From CANLBN01 sp050298695 (lineage in GTDB: Bacteria > Pseudomonadota > Gammaproteobacteria > Pseudomonadales > Cellvibrionaceae), in assembly GCA_050298695.1 (NCBI GenBank), contig JBNKUQ010000023.1:1-37968 (forward strand): DNA of 37,968 nt, in the 5' to 3' direction. Below the pieces are notes generated by a model. It ran no database searches. It was not told the DNA's origin and saw only the letters and a program-made list of their open reading frames with translations. A program made the translations under genes and the position numbers. Below are positions 8,805 to 18,262 of this stretch, piece after piece. The first letter of the stretch is position 1. Each line of letters opens with the position of its first letter.

Positions 8805-9836
8805 ATGAGTAAACGCAAATTAACCAAGCGCCAAGCATGGAGAATTGAAAAAATTCAGGCCGAACGTGCCGCCCGAGCGGCTAAGCGCGATGCCCAGTTA
8901 ATGGATGATGAACATCAACACAGTAGCCTTGGCTCAGAACAAGCAGGCTTAGTGATTGCCCACTATGGTACTCAAGTCGAAATTGAAGCCAGCTCATCTA
9001 CAAGCCTTTACCGAAAACGTTGCCACTTTAGAAGCAATTTAGGTTCATTAGTCACAGGAGATCGCGTTATCTGGCGAGATGGAGACCCTACGGGTGTGGT
9101 TGTGGCCATTGAAGACCGAGATTCAGAGTTGTCCCGACCCGACCCTCATGGCAGTATCAAAACCGTCGCGGCTAATATTGATCGAGTACTGATTGTCATC
9201 GCTCCACGCCCTAAGCCTCACACCCAACTCATAGACCGCTACTTGGTCGCTGCTGAAAACAATGGCATTCAGCCCGCCTTAATCGTGAATAAAATGGATT
9301 TAATCGATAACAACAACCAAGCAACGATTGATGAATTTATCTCACTGTACCGTGGGCTAGGATACGAGGTTATCACTGCGTCCACAAAACAAGGGGAGGG
9401 TTTGATAGCCCTAAAGCAGTTTTTATCGCACTACACCAGTGTTTTTGTTGGCCAATCAGGTGTTGGCAAGTCTTCACTAATTAATATGCTAATACCTGAC
9501 CTTAACCTACAAGTCGGTGCCCTATCGGAGTTTAATCAAAAAGGCACTCACACCACCACCACAGCCCAGTTATTTCATTTCCCTGAAGGCGGACACCTTA
9601 TCGATTCACCGGGTATACGTGAATTTGGTCTATGGCATATGTCTCTTGAGGATATATTGTATGGTTTTGTCGAATTTCGCCCCTTTATGGGTCACTGCAA
9701 ATTTCGAGACTGCCAGCATCTGAATGAGCCTGGGTGTGCGCTACATCAAGCACATACCGAAGGAAAAATCAGTGATTACCGCATGAATAGCTTTAGCGAA
9801 CTGCGTACGACCCTTTCCATACCCACCTATAAATAG
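8805..9836 (+). CDS. rsgA: Ribosome small-subunit biogenesis GTPase RsgA
   Basis: A circularly permuted GTPase that checks late 30S maturation. After a basic N-terminus (MSKRKLTKRQAWRIEKIQ) and an OB fold come G4 (NKMDL), G1 (GQSGVGKSSLINML) and G3 (DSPGIREFGL), in the permuted order. The zinc-binding end is C-KFRDCQHLNEPGCALHQA. At 343 residues it is normal. It is transcribed away from orn with 65 bases between the starts. Confidence 0.96.
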   Translation: MSKRKLTKRQAWRIEKIQAERAARAAKRDAQLMDDEHQHSSLGSEQAGLVIAHYGTQVEIEASSSTSLYRKRCHFRSNLGSLVTGDRVIWRDGDPTGVVVAIEDRDSELSRPDPHGSIKTVAANIDRVLIVIAPRPKPHTQLIDRYLVAAENNGIQPALIVNKMDLIDNNNQATIDEFISLYRGLGYEVITASTKQGEGLIALKQFLSHYTSVFVGQSGVGKSSLINMLIPDLNLQVGALSEFNQKGTHTTTTAQLFHFPEGGHLIDSPGIREFGLWHMSLEDILYGFVEFRPFMGHCKFRDCQHLNEPGCALHQAHTEGKISDYRMNSFSELRTTLSIPTYK

Positions 9837-10143
9837 CGCTATAACACATAACAAAAAGCCCTTCTTGTTAGGATAAAAAACTTTACATTCATCACTATGC
9901 CAGAGATGAGCCAGCAATAATAAGGCCCCACTGAAAAAGTGGGCGCTCGCAACAACAAAATAGCACCACAGATGATGCTATCCTCTTGTTTTTTATAACG
10001 AAAAAGAACAAGTACTCCTCTAATATTCACCCCACAAAAATTGATTTGTCGCACATTGCTGCTAATCTGATCTAAGTAGACTTATTTTTTATTCAGCCGA
10101 ATTAATCAGCCAAAGTGGCATCGGCAGCGAGAGACAGAATCAA
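9837..10143. other. Intergenic region between rsgA and the chemoreceptor gene
   Basis: About 307 bases with no convincing gene. It holds a small hairpin at 9926-9944 (CCCACT and AGTGGG around a short loop). I see no riboswitch consensus here, including no c-di-GMP aptamer core, and no clear flagellar sigma-28 promoter. The chemoreceptor promoter must lie here but I cannot place it. Confidence 0.4.
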
Positions 10144-12483
10144 ATGAGAATCAAAACAAAACTCATCACGGGAACATTAACCCTTGTTGTCAGTAGTATT
10201 TTTGCCGTTAGCATGGTGGCAAACTATATTGCACGCAATATTTCTACCGAAGTGCTTTCTCAACTGGCCCAAGATAAACTATCCGCAACACTCGAGGGCA
10301 AAAAAAGTCATATTGAGAAGTATCTACAAGGTCTCAGAGACCAAGTGCAATTACTTGCAGAAGAATACAATACAGACTCAGCGAATTATCATTTCTTTTC
10401 TTCTGTCACAGAAATATCAACAGCTTCTGGTTTAAAACCAGATATGCAAGATGCCGTCAAAGAATATTACGAAGAAAACTTTAGAAAACCACTCGAAAAA
10501 ATTAATCCAGACGCTGTTATCACGGCAGATGAATATTTCAAAGATTTCACAAAAGATATTTGGATCATGCAATACCACTATATGGTCGCCAATCCCAACA
10601 CCATTAATGAAAAGTACAGAATGGACTCACCTGCCGATGAGTTCTCACCATACAGCGCTGGCCATGCTGGCTACCATGAAGTGTTTCGTAAATATGCCAA
10701 TCGCTTAGGTTATGGAGATATATATCTTATTGATGCCGATGGGCGCGTTAACTACACGCTTCGAAAAGGTTTTGAGCTAGGCACCAATATTATTAGCGGT
10801 CCATTTAAAGATACCGGCTTAGGTAAAGTATACAGAAAAGCCATGAAAGCCAAAAAAGGCGAAGTGATTGTGGAAGATTTTAGTTCATACTCTCCTCGTC
10901 TCGGTGCGCCCGTTGCATTCATGGCATCCCCCCTTGTTAAATTCAATCGCGCCCGTGGCGTTTTCATCGCCCAGCTTCCTATCGACGTTATCGATTCGAT
11001 TATGACAAATAACAAAGAGTGGAAAAAAGTCGGTTTAGGGGAATCAGGAGAAACTTATTTAGTCGGTGCAGACGGCACGATGCGTAATACTAGCCGTCTC
11101 AAATATGAAGACCCTGAACGCTATGTACAAGAACTTGAAAAATACCAAGACACCAATCCACAACCCATACAAAAAATAGTGAATAGTGGTACCAACATTG
11201 GCTTACAAACGGTTATGACGCCTTCGACAGAAGCCGCACTAGCGGGCGAAACCGGATTCAAAACGATTAAACAGTATGATGGGCGTCAAGTGCTTTCAGC
11301 CTATGCGCCTCTGCAAGCAAAAGGATTTAATTGGGCCGTTATCAGTGAAGTAGATTATGATGAGGCATTTGAAAGCGCCTCTAATTTATCGAATCGACTT
11401 AATTCATCTATTGTAATTACATCTATTGTTTTAGTGATTGTGGCTATCTTCTTTGTTTTATTCTTGGCTAACATTATATTTAAGCCCTTAAATATGATCA
11501 CTCAAAATATGCATGAAATTGCTTCCGGTGACGGCAATCTCAAAGATCGCCTAAATGATGAAGGTGATAATGAAATCTCAGAATTTGCCAAAGGCTTTAA
11601 TCAATTTGTATCCAAAATTGAGCATATTGTTAATCGGGTCGCATCCACTTCTGATGCACTCCTTAAACAAAGTAACCAAATGAGTAAAATATCTAATACT
11701 GGAAAACAAAAGTCTCTTGATCAAAACAGCAAAATCTCTGATGTAGTTGAGGCTATTCATAGTATTTCAGAAAACATTGATAAAAATACTGAGTATGCAA
11801 ACTCGACTAAAAAGGTAGCAGAAGAAGCTAATAACAAATCTAAAGAAGGTAAAACAGCAACGACTAAAGCTGTGTCCGCTATTGAGCTTGTTGCCAAAGA
11901 AGTGGACAAAACAGCTGAGGTACTAAGAGAACTCGAAGTAGATTCAAAAAACATTTCTGAAATCCTTTCTGTTATTGATGAAATTTCCAACCAGACTAAC
12001 TTACTCGCTTTAAATGCAGCAATTGAAGCCGCCCGAGCCGGTGAAAATGGTCGTGGTTTTGCAGTTGTTGCCGATGAAGTTAGAAACTTATCCTTTAGAA
12101 TTCAAAAAGAAACTCACAGCATTGCTGAAACCATTAATAAATTACAAAATGGTACGGGAGACGCTGTTAGCATCATGCAACAAAGTGTTGAGCAAACCAA
12201 AACCGGTGTTAACTTATCAATCGCTGCTGGTGAAACATTGGATTCCGTTGTTGCCACAAGTACAGAAATCACTACCATGAATGAAGCTATCGCCAATGCT
12301 GCTGAAGAGCAAAAAAATATTATTCATTCTATTAGTAGTAATATTGAACTCACCAGCAATCTTGCCAAAGAAGCTGCAGATGCATCTACAGAAATTGATG
12401 GTATCGGTAATGAAATTTCTATTTTAGCCAGAGAATTACAAGATCTAATTTCACAATTCTCGGATAAAGATGAAATCCTTTAA
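10144..12483 (+). CDS. Methyl-accepting chemotaxis protein with periplasmic Cache sensor
   Basis: An inner-membrane chemoreceptor. A first membrane span (about 7-29) precedes a ~390-residue periplasmic double-Cache-type domain, with YLIDADGRVNYT and ETYLVGADGTMRNTS as the Cache signatures. A second span (about 425-448), a HAMP domain (KPLNMITQNMHEIASGDGNL) and a cytoplasmic signalling hairpin follow. The tip sequence is SNQTNLLALNAAIEAARAGE, then GRGFAVVADEVRNLS. There is no CheR/CheB docking pentapeptide; the protein ends QFSDKDEIL. The ligand cannot be told from sequence. It stands alone here, without other chemotaxis genes. Confidence 0.93.
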   Translation: MRIKTKLITGTLTLVVSSIFAVSMVANYIARNISTEVLSQLAQDKLSATLEGKKSHIEKYLQGLRDQVQLLAEEYNTDSANYHFFSSVTEISTASGLKPDMQDAVKEYYEENFRKPLEKINPDAVITADEYFKDFTKDIWIMQYHYMVANPNTINEKYRMDSPADEFSPYSAGHAGYHEVFRKYANRLGYGDIYLIDADGRVNYTLRKGFELGTNIISGPFKDTGLGKVYRKAMKAKKGEVIVEDFSSYSPRLGAPVAFMASPLVKFNRARGVFIAQLPIDVIDSIMTNNKEWKKVGLGESGETYLVGADGTMRNTSRLKYEDPERYVQELEKYQDTNPQPIQKIVNSGTNIGLQTVMTPSTEAALAGETGFKTIKQYDGRQVLSAYAPLQAKGFNWAVISEVDYDEAFESASNLSNRLNSSIVITSIVLVIVAIFFVLFLANIIFKPLNMITQNMHEIASGDGNLKDRLNDEGDNEISEFAKGFNQFVSKIEHIVNRVASTSDALLKQSNQMSKISNTGKQKSLDQNSKISDVVEAIHSISENIDKNTEYANSTKKVAEEANNKSKEGKTATTKAVSAIELVAKEVDKTAEVLRELEVDSKNISEILSVIDEISNQTNLLALNAAIEAARAGENGRGFAVVADEVRNLSFRIQKETHSIAETINKLQNGTGDAVSIMQQSVEQTKTGVNLSIAAGETLDSVVATSTEITTMNEAIANAAEEQKNIIHSISSNIELTSNLAKEAADASTEIDGIGNEISILARELQDLISQFSDKDEIL

Positions 12484-12617
12484 TTTAAGGGCGTCGCCTT
12501 CCTTTACCACATAACAACAAAAAGCCAAACCAGTAAACTGCTTGGGTTGAAGTCTACATCTACAATGGGGCAGTCTAGGTTAAAAGCAAAATCCCTGCTC
12601 TCATCTATACTTACCAA

Positions 12618-14114
12618 ATGAGTACAGAACCCTCAACACAACATCCGCGCGAACCGAGAGAGATAAGTCACTCTCGGCTAAACCTATGGCTTTCTAAGTT
12701 GCCTAACCATGTAATGCCATTAAATATGGACTTAGCGCAACAAGTTGTTAATGAAATATACCATGAGGACTCAACCTCAGAGAGCCTCGCTACATTAATT
12801 CAGCAAGATCCTGCCTTGTGCCTTAAGCTCTATCTAAAAGCCAGCCGCCAACTCAAAGATCGAGACGGTAATATACAAGGACTTATTCATTTAATTGGGT
12901 TACTTGGGACTGAGCAAATTAAACACGTCATACGCGATGCACCTAAAAAACAAGCGCCATCGGATGGGCAAAAAGAGCTGCTCTCCGCCAGTCTGTTTGC
13001 AGCCGTACTTGCTTACCGACTGCTACCAAAAAAACATGGCACACGTGCAGAACGCTTTTTCTTACCCGCTCTATTATTTAACGCCCCTTTATGGCTGATG
13101 TGGAGTGCCGCTCCCAAGCTGATGAACCATGGACAACAACTTGCCAGTAAAAAGCAAAAACCACTCAAACCTTTATGCGAAGAGACACTAGGCTTTTCAT
13201 TACAAGCCTTACTGGAAAAAACACAATTATTTTTACCACTACCCGACCTTACCCTAAAAGCCTTAGCTATTGATTATCAAAAAAATATAGATATTTGGAA
13301 AAAAGCGCGGCATCTATCGCATGAAAACTTAAAAGAATGGACCCAAGCAAATAATCATGCGAAAAAAATCCTCTATAGCCCCGAAGTCGGAATCAGCATG
13401 ATCAACCACTATGTCTTGGCTATTTACTTGGATTGGAACGGAAAGCATATTATTCGCTGGAGTAAATTATTAGCGAATCATTTAGGAATAACAGAAGACG
13501 ATCTCCATAAAATGGTAGTGACCATCGCCAACGAACTGCATTCGCCTAAAAACGCGCTACATGAACGTTACACTTCCGGTCGCTTTTCACCACTGTACCG
13601 TTATCGACAATTACATAAAGCCATGCCCGCAGATCAACCTACTAGTAATGGTATGGTCATCCAACATTATTTAAACGAATTACGAACTTCCACAAAAGCG
13701 GATGATTGTGTTCAGCTCGCCATGGAAGCATTACGTGAAGGGGTCAAAGCAGAGCGCTGTATTATGATTAAAATCGATAAGCGCCACTTACTGTTACCCC
13801 GCGACGAGAAAGGCGATGAGGTTCTTAGAGTCGATATCGCCGACTGCGGACCCATGTTTGCCAAGCTCATCAAAAAACCCACGGCCATTACCATCGAAAA
13901 AGCGCAGCTGCCACTGCTACGCGCCCAACTTCCCATTCCGCTAACCCGCTTATGGCAGCCTCATCCCTGCGGATTAATGTCGCTATTTCACGATGGGCAC
14001 CCCTATGCCCTCGTTATTTGCGACCACAAACATTGGAGTAGAGAGCATCAACAATACTTCAAAGCCATTGGCAAACAATTAGTGCAAACCTTGAATCAAT
14101 GTGAAATCCGTTAA
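12618..14114 (+). CDS. HDOD domain protein with C-terminal GAF-like region
   Basis: The N-terminal 300 residues resemble an HDOD domain: LIQQDPALCLKLYLKASRQL and the following LIHLIGLLGTEQIKHVI are typical helices of the fold. HDOD proteins are non-catalytic HD relatives used in signalling. Residues about 345-498 look like a GAF fold (DDCVQLAMEALREGVKAERC, then CGLMSLFHDG). It is soluble with no membrane segment. In Pseudomonas an HDOD gene also lies between the orn/rsgA region and psd, so the position is conserved. The function is unknown. Confidence 0.7.
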   Translation: MSTEPSTQHPREPREISHSRLNLWLSKLPNHVMPLNMDLAQQVVNEIYHEDSTSESLATLIQQDPALCLKLYLKASRQLKDRDGNIQGLIHLIGLLGTEQIKHVIRDAPKKQAPSDGQKELLSASLFAAVLAYRLLPKKHGTRAERFFLPALLFNAPLWLMWSAAPKLMNHGQQLASKKQKPLKPLCEETLGFSLQALLEKTQLFLPLPDLTLKALAIDYQKNIDIWKKARHLSHENLKEWTQANNHAKKILYSPEVGISMINHYVLAIYLDWNGKHIIRWSKLLANHLGITEDDLHKMVVTIANELHSPKNALHERYTSGRFSPLYRYRQLHKAMPADQPTSNGMVIQHYLNELRTSTKADDCVQLAMEALREGVKAERCIMIKIDKRHLLLPRDEKGDEVLRVDIADCGPMFAKLIKKPTAITIEKAQLPLLRAQLPIPLTRLWQPHPCGLMSLFHDGHPYALVICDHKHWSREHQQYFKAIGKQLVQTLNQCEIR

Positions 14115-14155
14115 CAGTCTCACTGATCAATAATCTCGCCTCTAGCAATAACAAA

Positions 14156-14185
14156 CTGACAACCCGATTGGCTTAGCTTTATAAT
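14156..14185 (+). promoter_or_regulatory. Candidate sigma-70 promoter for psd
   Basis: The -35 box CTGACA (14156-14161) and a perfect -10 box TATAAT (14180-14185) are 18 bases apart. The predicted start, near 14192, lies just before the left arm of a long inverted repeat, so the psd transcript would carry the whole repeat in its leader. Confidence 0.5.
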
Positions 14186-14195
14186 GCCTGCCCTT

Positions 14196-14353
14196 AGAGC
14201 AGAATCACTATAAAATGGTATAGTAAAATAGGTTATTTTTACCTCTATCCGCATTGCTCATTTTGCCCATAGGCCCAGAGCTGCAATGATCGCCTTGCCA
14301 GAGGCAAAAATTCCTCTATTTTCTTTGATGCCATTTTATAGTGATTCTGCTCT
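14196..14353. repeat. 23 bp perfect inverted repeat with 112 bp spacer in the psd leader
   Basis: The left arm 14196-14218 starts AGAGCAGAATCACTATAAAA. The right arm 14331-14353 is its exact reverse complement. No flanking target duplication is visible, so a transposon origin is not supported. In RNA the arms would pair into a long stem enclosing a large loop, ending 35 bases before the psd start codon. It could be a leader regulatory structure or the remnant of a small inverted element. Confidence 0.7.
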
Positions 14354-14388
14354 ACTTTGTGAACCCCCTTGCTATTAACTTAATTCCA

Positions 14389-15264
14389 ATGAAATCTAGT
14401 CTATTTATTCTCTGCCAATATCTTATCCCCCAAGCGCTATTATCTCGTCTTATCGGTTACTTGGCCGAATGCCGTTGGCCCTGGTTTAAAAACCGTTTAA
14501 TACGCTGGTTTATTCGTCGCTACGACGTTGACATGACTATCGCACTGGAACCTAAGCCAAATGCTTACCAACATTTCAATGACTTTTTTACACGCGCACT
14601 AGCCAGTGGTGAACGTCCCATCCATGATTCCGCAAAAAGCATTGTTTGCCCTGCCGATGGCTGTATTAGCCAGCTAGGACAAATAGAACACGGCCGCATT
14701 TTTCAGGCAAAAGGACAAGACTATAGCCTGCAAGAACTTTTGGGGGGGGATAGCAAGCATGCACAGAGCTTTCAAAATGGGCATTTCGCCACAGTTTATT
14801 TATCGCCAAAAGACTATCATAGAGTGCATATGCCATACGCCGGTACACTAGAAACCATGATCCATGTACCGGGAGATTTGTTTTCAGTTAACGACACAAC
14901 AGCGGAAAACGTCCCTAGATTGTTTTCACGCAACGAACGCGTTGTTTGCTTATTTGATACTGAAATTGGTCCAATGGCCCTTATCTTGGTTGGCGCAATG
15001 ATTGTTGCCAGCATTGAAACCAGTTGGGCGGGCTTAGTCACTCCCGTGAAGAAGCAAGTGCGTCGCTGGGATTATCCAGCAAAAAGTGCCGCAAGTGATC
15101 CTATCCAACTGGCCAAAGGGGAAGAGATGGGGCGCTTTAAACTAGGCTCAACCGCTATTGTTTTATTTGGCGAAAACACGGTTAATTGGCAAAACTCACT
15201 GCAAGCACAGTCGCCGGTAAAAATGGGAGAAGCGATGGGAAGTGTTGTGAAAACGACGGACTAA
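14389..15264 (+). CDS. psd: Phosphatidylserine decarboxylase proenzyme
   Basis: Makes phosphatidylethanolamine from phosphatidylserine at the inner membrane. The self-cleavage site is visible as FKLGSTAIVLF: the Ser of LGST becomes the pyruvoyl group, giving a large beta chain and a short alpha chain. YLSPKDYHRVHMPYAG carries the conserved His region and FNDFFTRAL is a family signature near the N-terminus. I chose ATG 14389 (291 residues), because the frame upstream lies within an inverted repeat and matches nothing expected. The start has no strong ribosome-binding site. Confidence 0.93.
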   Translation: MKSSLFILCQYLIPQALLSRLIGYLAECRWPWFKNRLIRWFIRRYDVDMTIALEPKPNAYQHFNDFFTRALASGERPIHDSAKSIVCPADGCISQLGQIEHGRIFQAKGQDYSLQELLGGDSKHAQSFQNGHFATVYLSPKDYHRVHMPYAGTLETMIHVPGDLFSVNDTTAENVPRLFSRNERVVCLFDTEIGPMALILVGAMIVASIETSWAGLVTPVKKQVRRWDYPAKSAASDPIQLAKGEEMGRFKLGSTAIVLFGENTVNWQNSLQAQSPVKMGEAMGSVVKTTD

Positions 15265-15314
15265 CCCACTCAATTGCGCCACCATAAATTGACCTTGCAA
15301 AGGAGCATCAACGC

Positions 15315-16568
15315 ATGAAAGCACCAAACCCTCTCATTTTGCTATGTCTAGCAGTGTTACCTGTTGTTCTCTGGTCTTGTGGTAGCGATTCGTCCGACGA
15401 TGAAATGAGTACAGAAGAACAAAAAGAATTCGTCAGGGATGTCATGAGTGATCTCTACCTTTATTACGATCAAATACCCGATATCAATTTAAGAGATTAC
15501 GATACCCCCGAAGCCGTTCTTGATGCTCTACGCGTGAACCCACCTGACCGTTTTAGTTATATAGCGGATCGTGTTGCCCAGCAAAACCTTTTTGAAGAAG
15601 GCACCTATGAGGGCATTGGCTATAAAAGCAGAGACAACGAAGACAACACCGAAACGGTTGTTCTTGTCTATAATGAATCAGCCGCTGGTCGCCCCTGCCC
15701 CGGCAGCTCCAGTACTTCCCCCTGCCTCAGGCGTGGCGATATCATCCGCAGTAGTACACGCAATGGCAATACCGTAAGTTTCGACATATTGCGTGAAGAA
15801 GATATGGTTATACTCGTTGATCTAGAAATTGGTACCGTACAGATCAACACCGTACTGGCAAGCGATATCCAAGATCATAATGGTATCAGTGTGGGCTACT
15901 TAGCCTTTTCAAGCTTCCTCGAGCCCTCGGTTGCTGAACTAAACACGGCCTTTAAAACCTTCAAAGATACTGGCATTGATGAATTAGTACTGGACTTACG
16001 TTACAACGGTGGTGGTCGTGTCAGCACCGCTCAGGTACTTGCCTCATTGATTGCGGGCAACAATGGCGCAAATGCCGATGTTGCACGCTTAGAATGGAAT
16101 GATCGCAACACGCAAGAAAATAACCGCTTTCCCTTCCTGAATCTAGCCAATAAAGTCAACCTAAACCGCCTTTATGTACTGACTCTCAACGGCACAGCAT
16201 CTGCCAGCGAGCTCATTATCAACGCGCTAGAGGGCATCGGTGTTGATGTAGTTACCATTGGGCAAACAACCCATGGCAAACCCGTTGGCTCTGTAGGGCT
16301 TGATTTTGCAGATAAAACACTGAACCCAATTACCTTTAGCGTCGTCAATGATATTGGCAATGGTGGCTACTTTAATGGGATAGAAGCCACATGCACCGCC
16401 TCCGATGACACCAGTCGCGCCTTTGCCGACCCACTAGAAAGCATGTATGCAGCTGCCTTATATCATATTGAAAACAGCACTTGTATTGCGGTTATGGAAC
16501 GAGTGCCCAGTAAACACCAACTCAAAGCGTTTCAGTTTAACCCAGATCCCATGGCGGATTTGCGCTAG
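15315..16568 (+). CDS. S41 family C-terminal processing peptidase, lipoprotein
   Basis: A tail-specific type serine protease with a lipoprotein signal (VVLWSC, lipidated Cys at about 22), so it is anchored in a membrane facing the periplasm. A helical N-domain and a degenerate PDZ-like segment with an insertion (RPCPGSSSTSPCLRRGDII) precede the S41 core. LDLRYNGGG, NGTASASELI (catalytic Ser) and GQTTHGKPVGS (catalytic Lys) are visible. Cysteines in the insertion and near the C-terminus may form disulphides. A strong AAAGGAG site precedes the ATG. Substrates are unknown. Confidence 0.9.
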   Translation: MKAPNPLILLCLAVLPVVLWSCGSDSSDDEMSTEEQKEFVRDVMSDLYLYYDQIPDINLRDYDTPEAVLDALRVNPPDRFSYIADRVAQQNLFEEGTYEGIGYKSRDNEDNTETVVLVYNESAAGRPCPGSSSTSPCLRRGDIIRSSTRNGNTVSFDILREEDMVILVDLEIGTVQINTVLASDIQDHNGISVGYLAFSSFLEPSVAELNTAFKTFKDTGIDELVLDLRYNGGGRVSTAQVLASLIAGNNGANADVARLEWNDRNTQENNRFPFLNLANKVNLNRLYVLTLNGTASASELIINALEGIGVDVVTIGQTTHGKPVGSVGLDFADKTLNPITFSVVNDIGNGGYFNGIEATCTASDDTSRAFADPLESMYAAALYHIENSTCIAVMERVPSKHQLKAFQFNPDPMADLR

Positions 16569-16596
16569 AACTGAGGCACTTTTTAGATACTTACTC

Positions 16597-16738
16597 GTTC
16601 CCACGCTCTGCGTGGGAACGCATACGTTAGCTCAACTATTGTAGATAACAAGAAACAAGCTCTTAAATTTTGTGCTCTGTTTTAAAATTTGTGCAAACAA
16701 ACAGTCAGATATACATTCCCACGCAAAGCGTGGGAACG
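16597..16738. repeat. ~141 bp inverted-repeat element, copy 2
   Basis: The same element as at 3308-3448 but in the opposite orientation. Both ends carry the GTTCCCACGC...GCGTGGGAAC hairpin. The interior matches the reverse complement of copy 1, for example CAACTATTGTAGATAACAAG, with scattered point differences. It lies between the S41 peptidase and ubiE, so it may separate their transcription. Confidence 0.75.
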
Positions 16739-16827
16739 AACTCATAATAAGTCATCGCCAAACCGCTTTTGGCTTTCTATGGAACAGGGGGTACAATGCC
16801 TCCTGTTTCTTTAAGGCCGATGCTACG

Positions 16828-17607
16828 ATGACAACCGAATCCCCTGATCAAACCAGCACTAAACAATCCTCCACCACTCACTTTGGCTTTCAAGAAGTTC
16901 CCACCGCCGAAAAGGCAGAGCGAGTCGCTGGTGTTTTTCACTCTGTTGCCAATAAATACGACCTAATGAACGACCTCATGTCCGGCGGCATTCATCGTAT
17001 ATGGAAACGTTTTACCATCGAAGTGTCTGCCGTGCGGCCTGGTCATAAAGTACTGGATATTGCTGGAGGCACCGGCGACTTAGCTTATCAATTTTCTAAA
17101 CTCGTTGGCAGCGAAGGCCAAGTGATTCTCTCTGATATCAACTCGTCCATGCTCAATGTAGGGCGTGATCGTTTAATTGATCGCGGCGTCAATAACAATG
17201 TGCAATACGCTCAACTAGACGCACAATACCTGCCATTTGCCGATGATACCTTCGACTGCATTACCATCGCCTTTGGTCTGCGTAATGTCACTGACAAAGA
17301 CCTCGCATTACGCTCAATGCTACGGGTACTCAAACCTGGCGGCCGCCTCTTAGTTCTTGAATTTTCAAAACCCAAAAATAGCCTGCTAGAAAAAGTCTAC
17401 GATCAATATTCCTTCCGCGTGTTACCGCTGATGGGCAAACTTATTACTAACGACGCCGACAGTTACCGCTATTTGGCAGAATCCATTCGCATGCACCCCG
17501 ATCAGGAAACATTAAAAACCATGATGGATACCGCAGGCTTTGCTAATACAGAGTTCTACAATATGACCGGTGGAATTGTAGCTTTACATAAAGGGATTAA
17601 ACCTTAA
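16828..17607 (+). CDS. ubiE: Ubiquinone/menaquinone C-methyltransferase UbiE
   Basis: The SAM-dependent C-methyltransferase of ubiquinone (and, where present, menaquinone) synthesis. THFGFQEVPTAEKAERVAGV is the family N-terminus, VLDIAGGTGDLAY is the SAM-binding motif I, and YRYLAESIRMHPDQETLKTM is the family C-terminal signature. The ATG at 16828 gives 259 residues; an open frame continues upstream to 16672 but lies inside the inserted repeat and is not expected to be coding. It overlaps ubiJ by one base (TAATG). Confidence 0.96.
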   Translation: MTTESPDQTSTKQSSTTHFGFQEVPTAEKAERVAGVFHSVANKYDLMNDLMSGGIHRIWKRFTIEVSAVRPGHKVLDIAGGTGDLAYQFSKLVGSEGQVILSDINSSMLNVGRDRLIDRGVNNNVQYAQLDAQYLPFADDTFDCITIAFGLRNVTDKDLALRSMLRVLKPGGRLLVLEFSKPKNSLLEKVYDQYSFRVLPLMGKLITNDADSYRYLAESIRMHPDQETLKTMMDTAGFANTEFYNMTGGIVALHKGIKP

Positions 17608-18251
17608 TGGATCCAACTCTACTCGTTTTTTTTGCTCGCTCTATCGAAACGCTAATTAATGCCGCGTTAAAATACGACCCGGCCACTCGCCAAAAACTCT
17701 CTCAACTAACCAGCGTATTGGCGATTCACTCACAGTCACCGGATATCAGCGTCTATTGCCAAAGTACGGCGAACGGCATTCGCTTATTGAGTCACTATGA
17801 AGATAAAGCTGACGTTGAAATTACAGGGTCACCCAGTGCGCTATTGTCGTTATTAAAAAAACCCACCACCTTTGCCAATAGCGATCTGCATGTCAGTGGT
17901 AATGTTGGTTTACTACAACAATGGCAACAGGCACTACAAGATATCGATATCGACTGGGAAGATGCCATCAGCGGTGTATTAGGTGATATCGCAGGCCCCA
18001 TGCTTGCACAAAAACTGCGCCAAGGCGCTGCATGGGCAAAAGATTTTCATCAAGAGCAATGGCGTTTACTCAAAGAATATTTACCAGAAGAATTACAAGT
18101 TGTTCCAAGCAAAGCGGAACTCGATCATTTTTATCAAGCGGTGAGCGAATTATCAATGGATACTGACCGCATTAGCGCTCGCTTAAATCGTATTGCCGAT
18201 CTCATTAGCCAAGGGCGAGCAACCCCAAACAACTCGGATAATCCTCAATAA
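17607..18251 (+). CDS. ubiJ: Ubiquinone biosynthesis accessory factor UbiJ
   Basis: An SCP2-type lipid-binding protein that organises the soluble Ubi complex. Residues 30-110 match the SCP2 fold, followed by DWEDAISGVLGDIAGPMLA, a family signature. A helical C-terminus (LKEYLPEELQVVPSKAELD) follows. Position between ubiE and ubiB confirms it. It overlaps the ubiE stop, so translation is probably coupled. Confidence 0.93.
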   Translation: MDPTLLVFFARSIETLINAALKYDPATRQKLSQLTSVLAIHSQSPDISVYCQSTANGIRLLSHYEDKADVEITGSPSALLSLLKKPTTFANSDLHVSGNVGLLQQWQQALQDIDIDWEDAISGVLGDIAGPMLAQKLRQGAAWAKDFHQEQWRLLKEYLPEELQVVPSKAELDHFYQAVSELSMDTDRISARLNRIADLISQGRATPNNSDNPQ

Positions 18252-18262
18252 AGAGATCTTTA

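Noticed and set aside
9837..10143. Riboswitch or sigma-28 promoter before the chemoreceptor gene
   Set aside because: No aptamer core and no well-spaced promoter boxes could be matched.
12484..12510. Terminator after the chemoreceptor gene
   Set aside because: GGGCGTCGCC can pair only without a loop and no T run follows.
14196..14353. Inverted repeat considered as a transposable element
   Set aside because: No flanking direct repeat is visible and the promoter and start codon of psd fit around it, so a leader structure is preferred.
16672..16827. N-terminal extension of UbiE
   Set aside because: The open frame runs through the 141 bp repeat; the family N-terminus matches the ATG at 16828.
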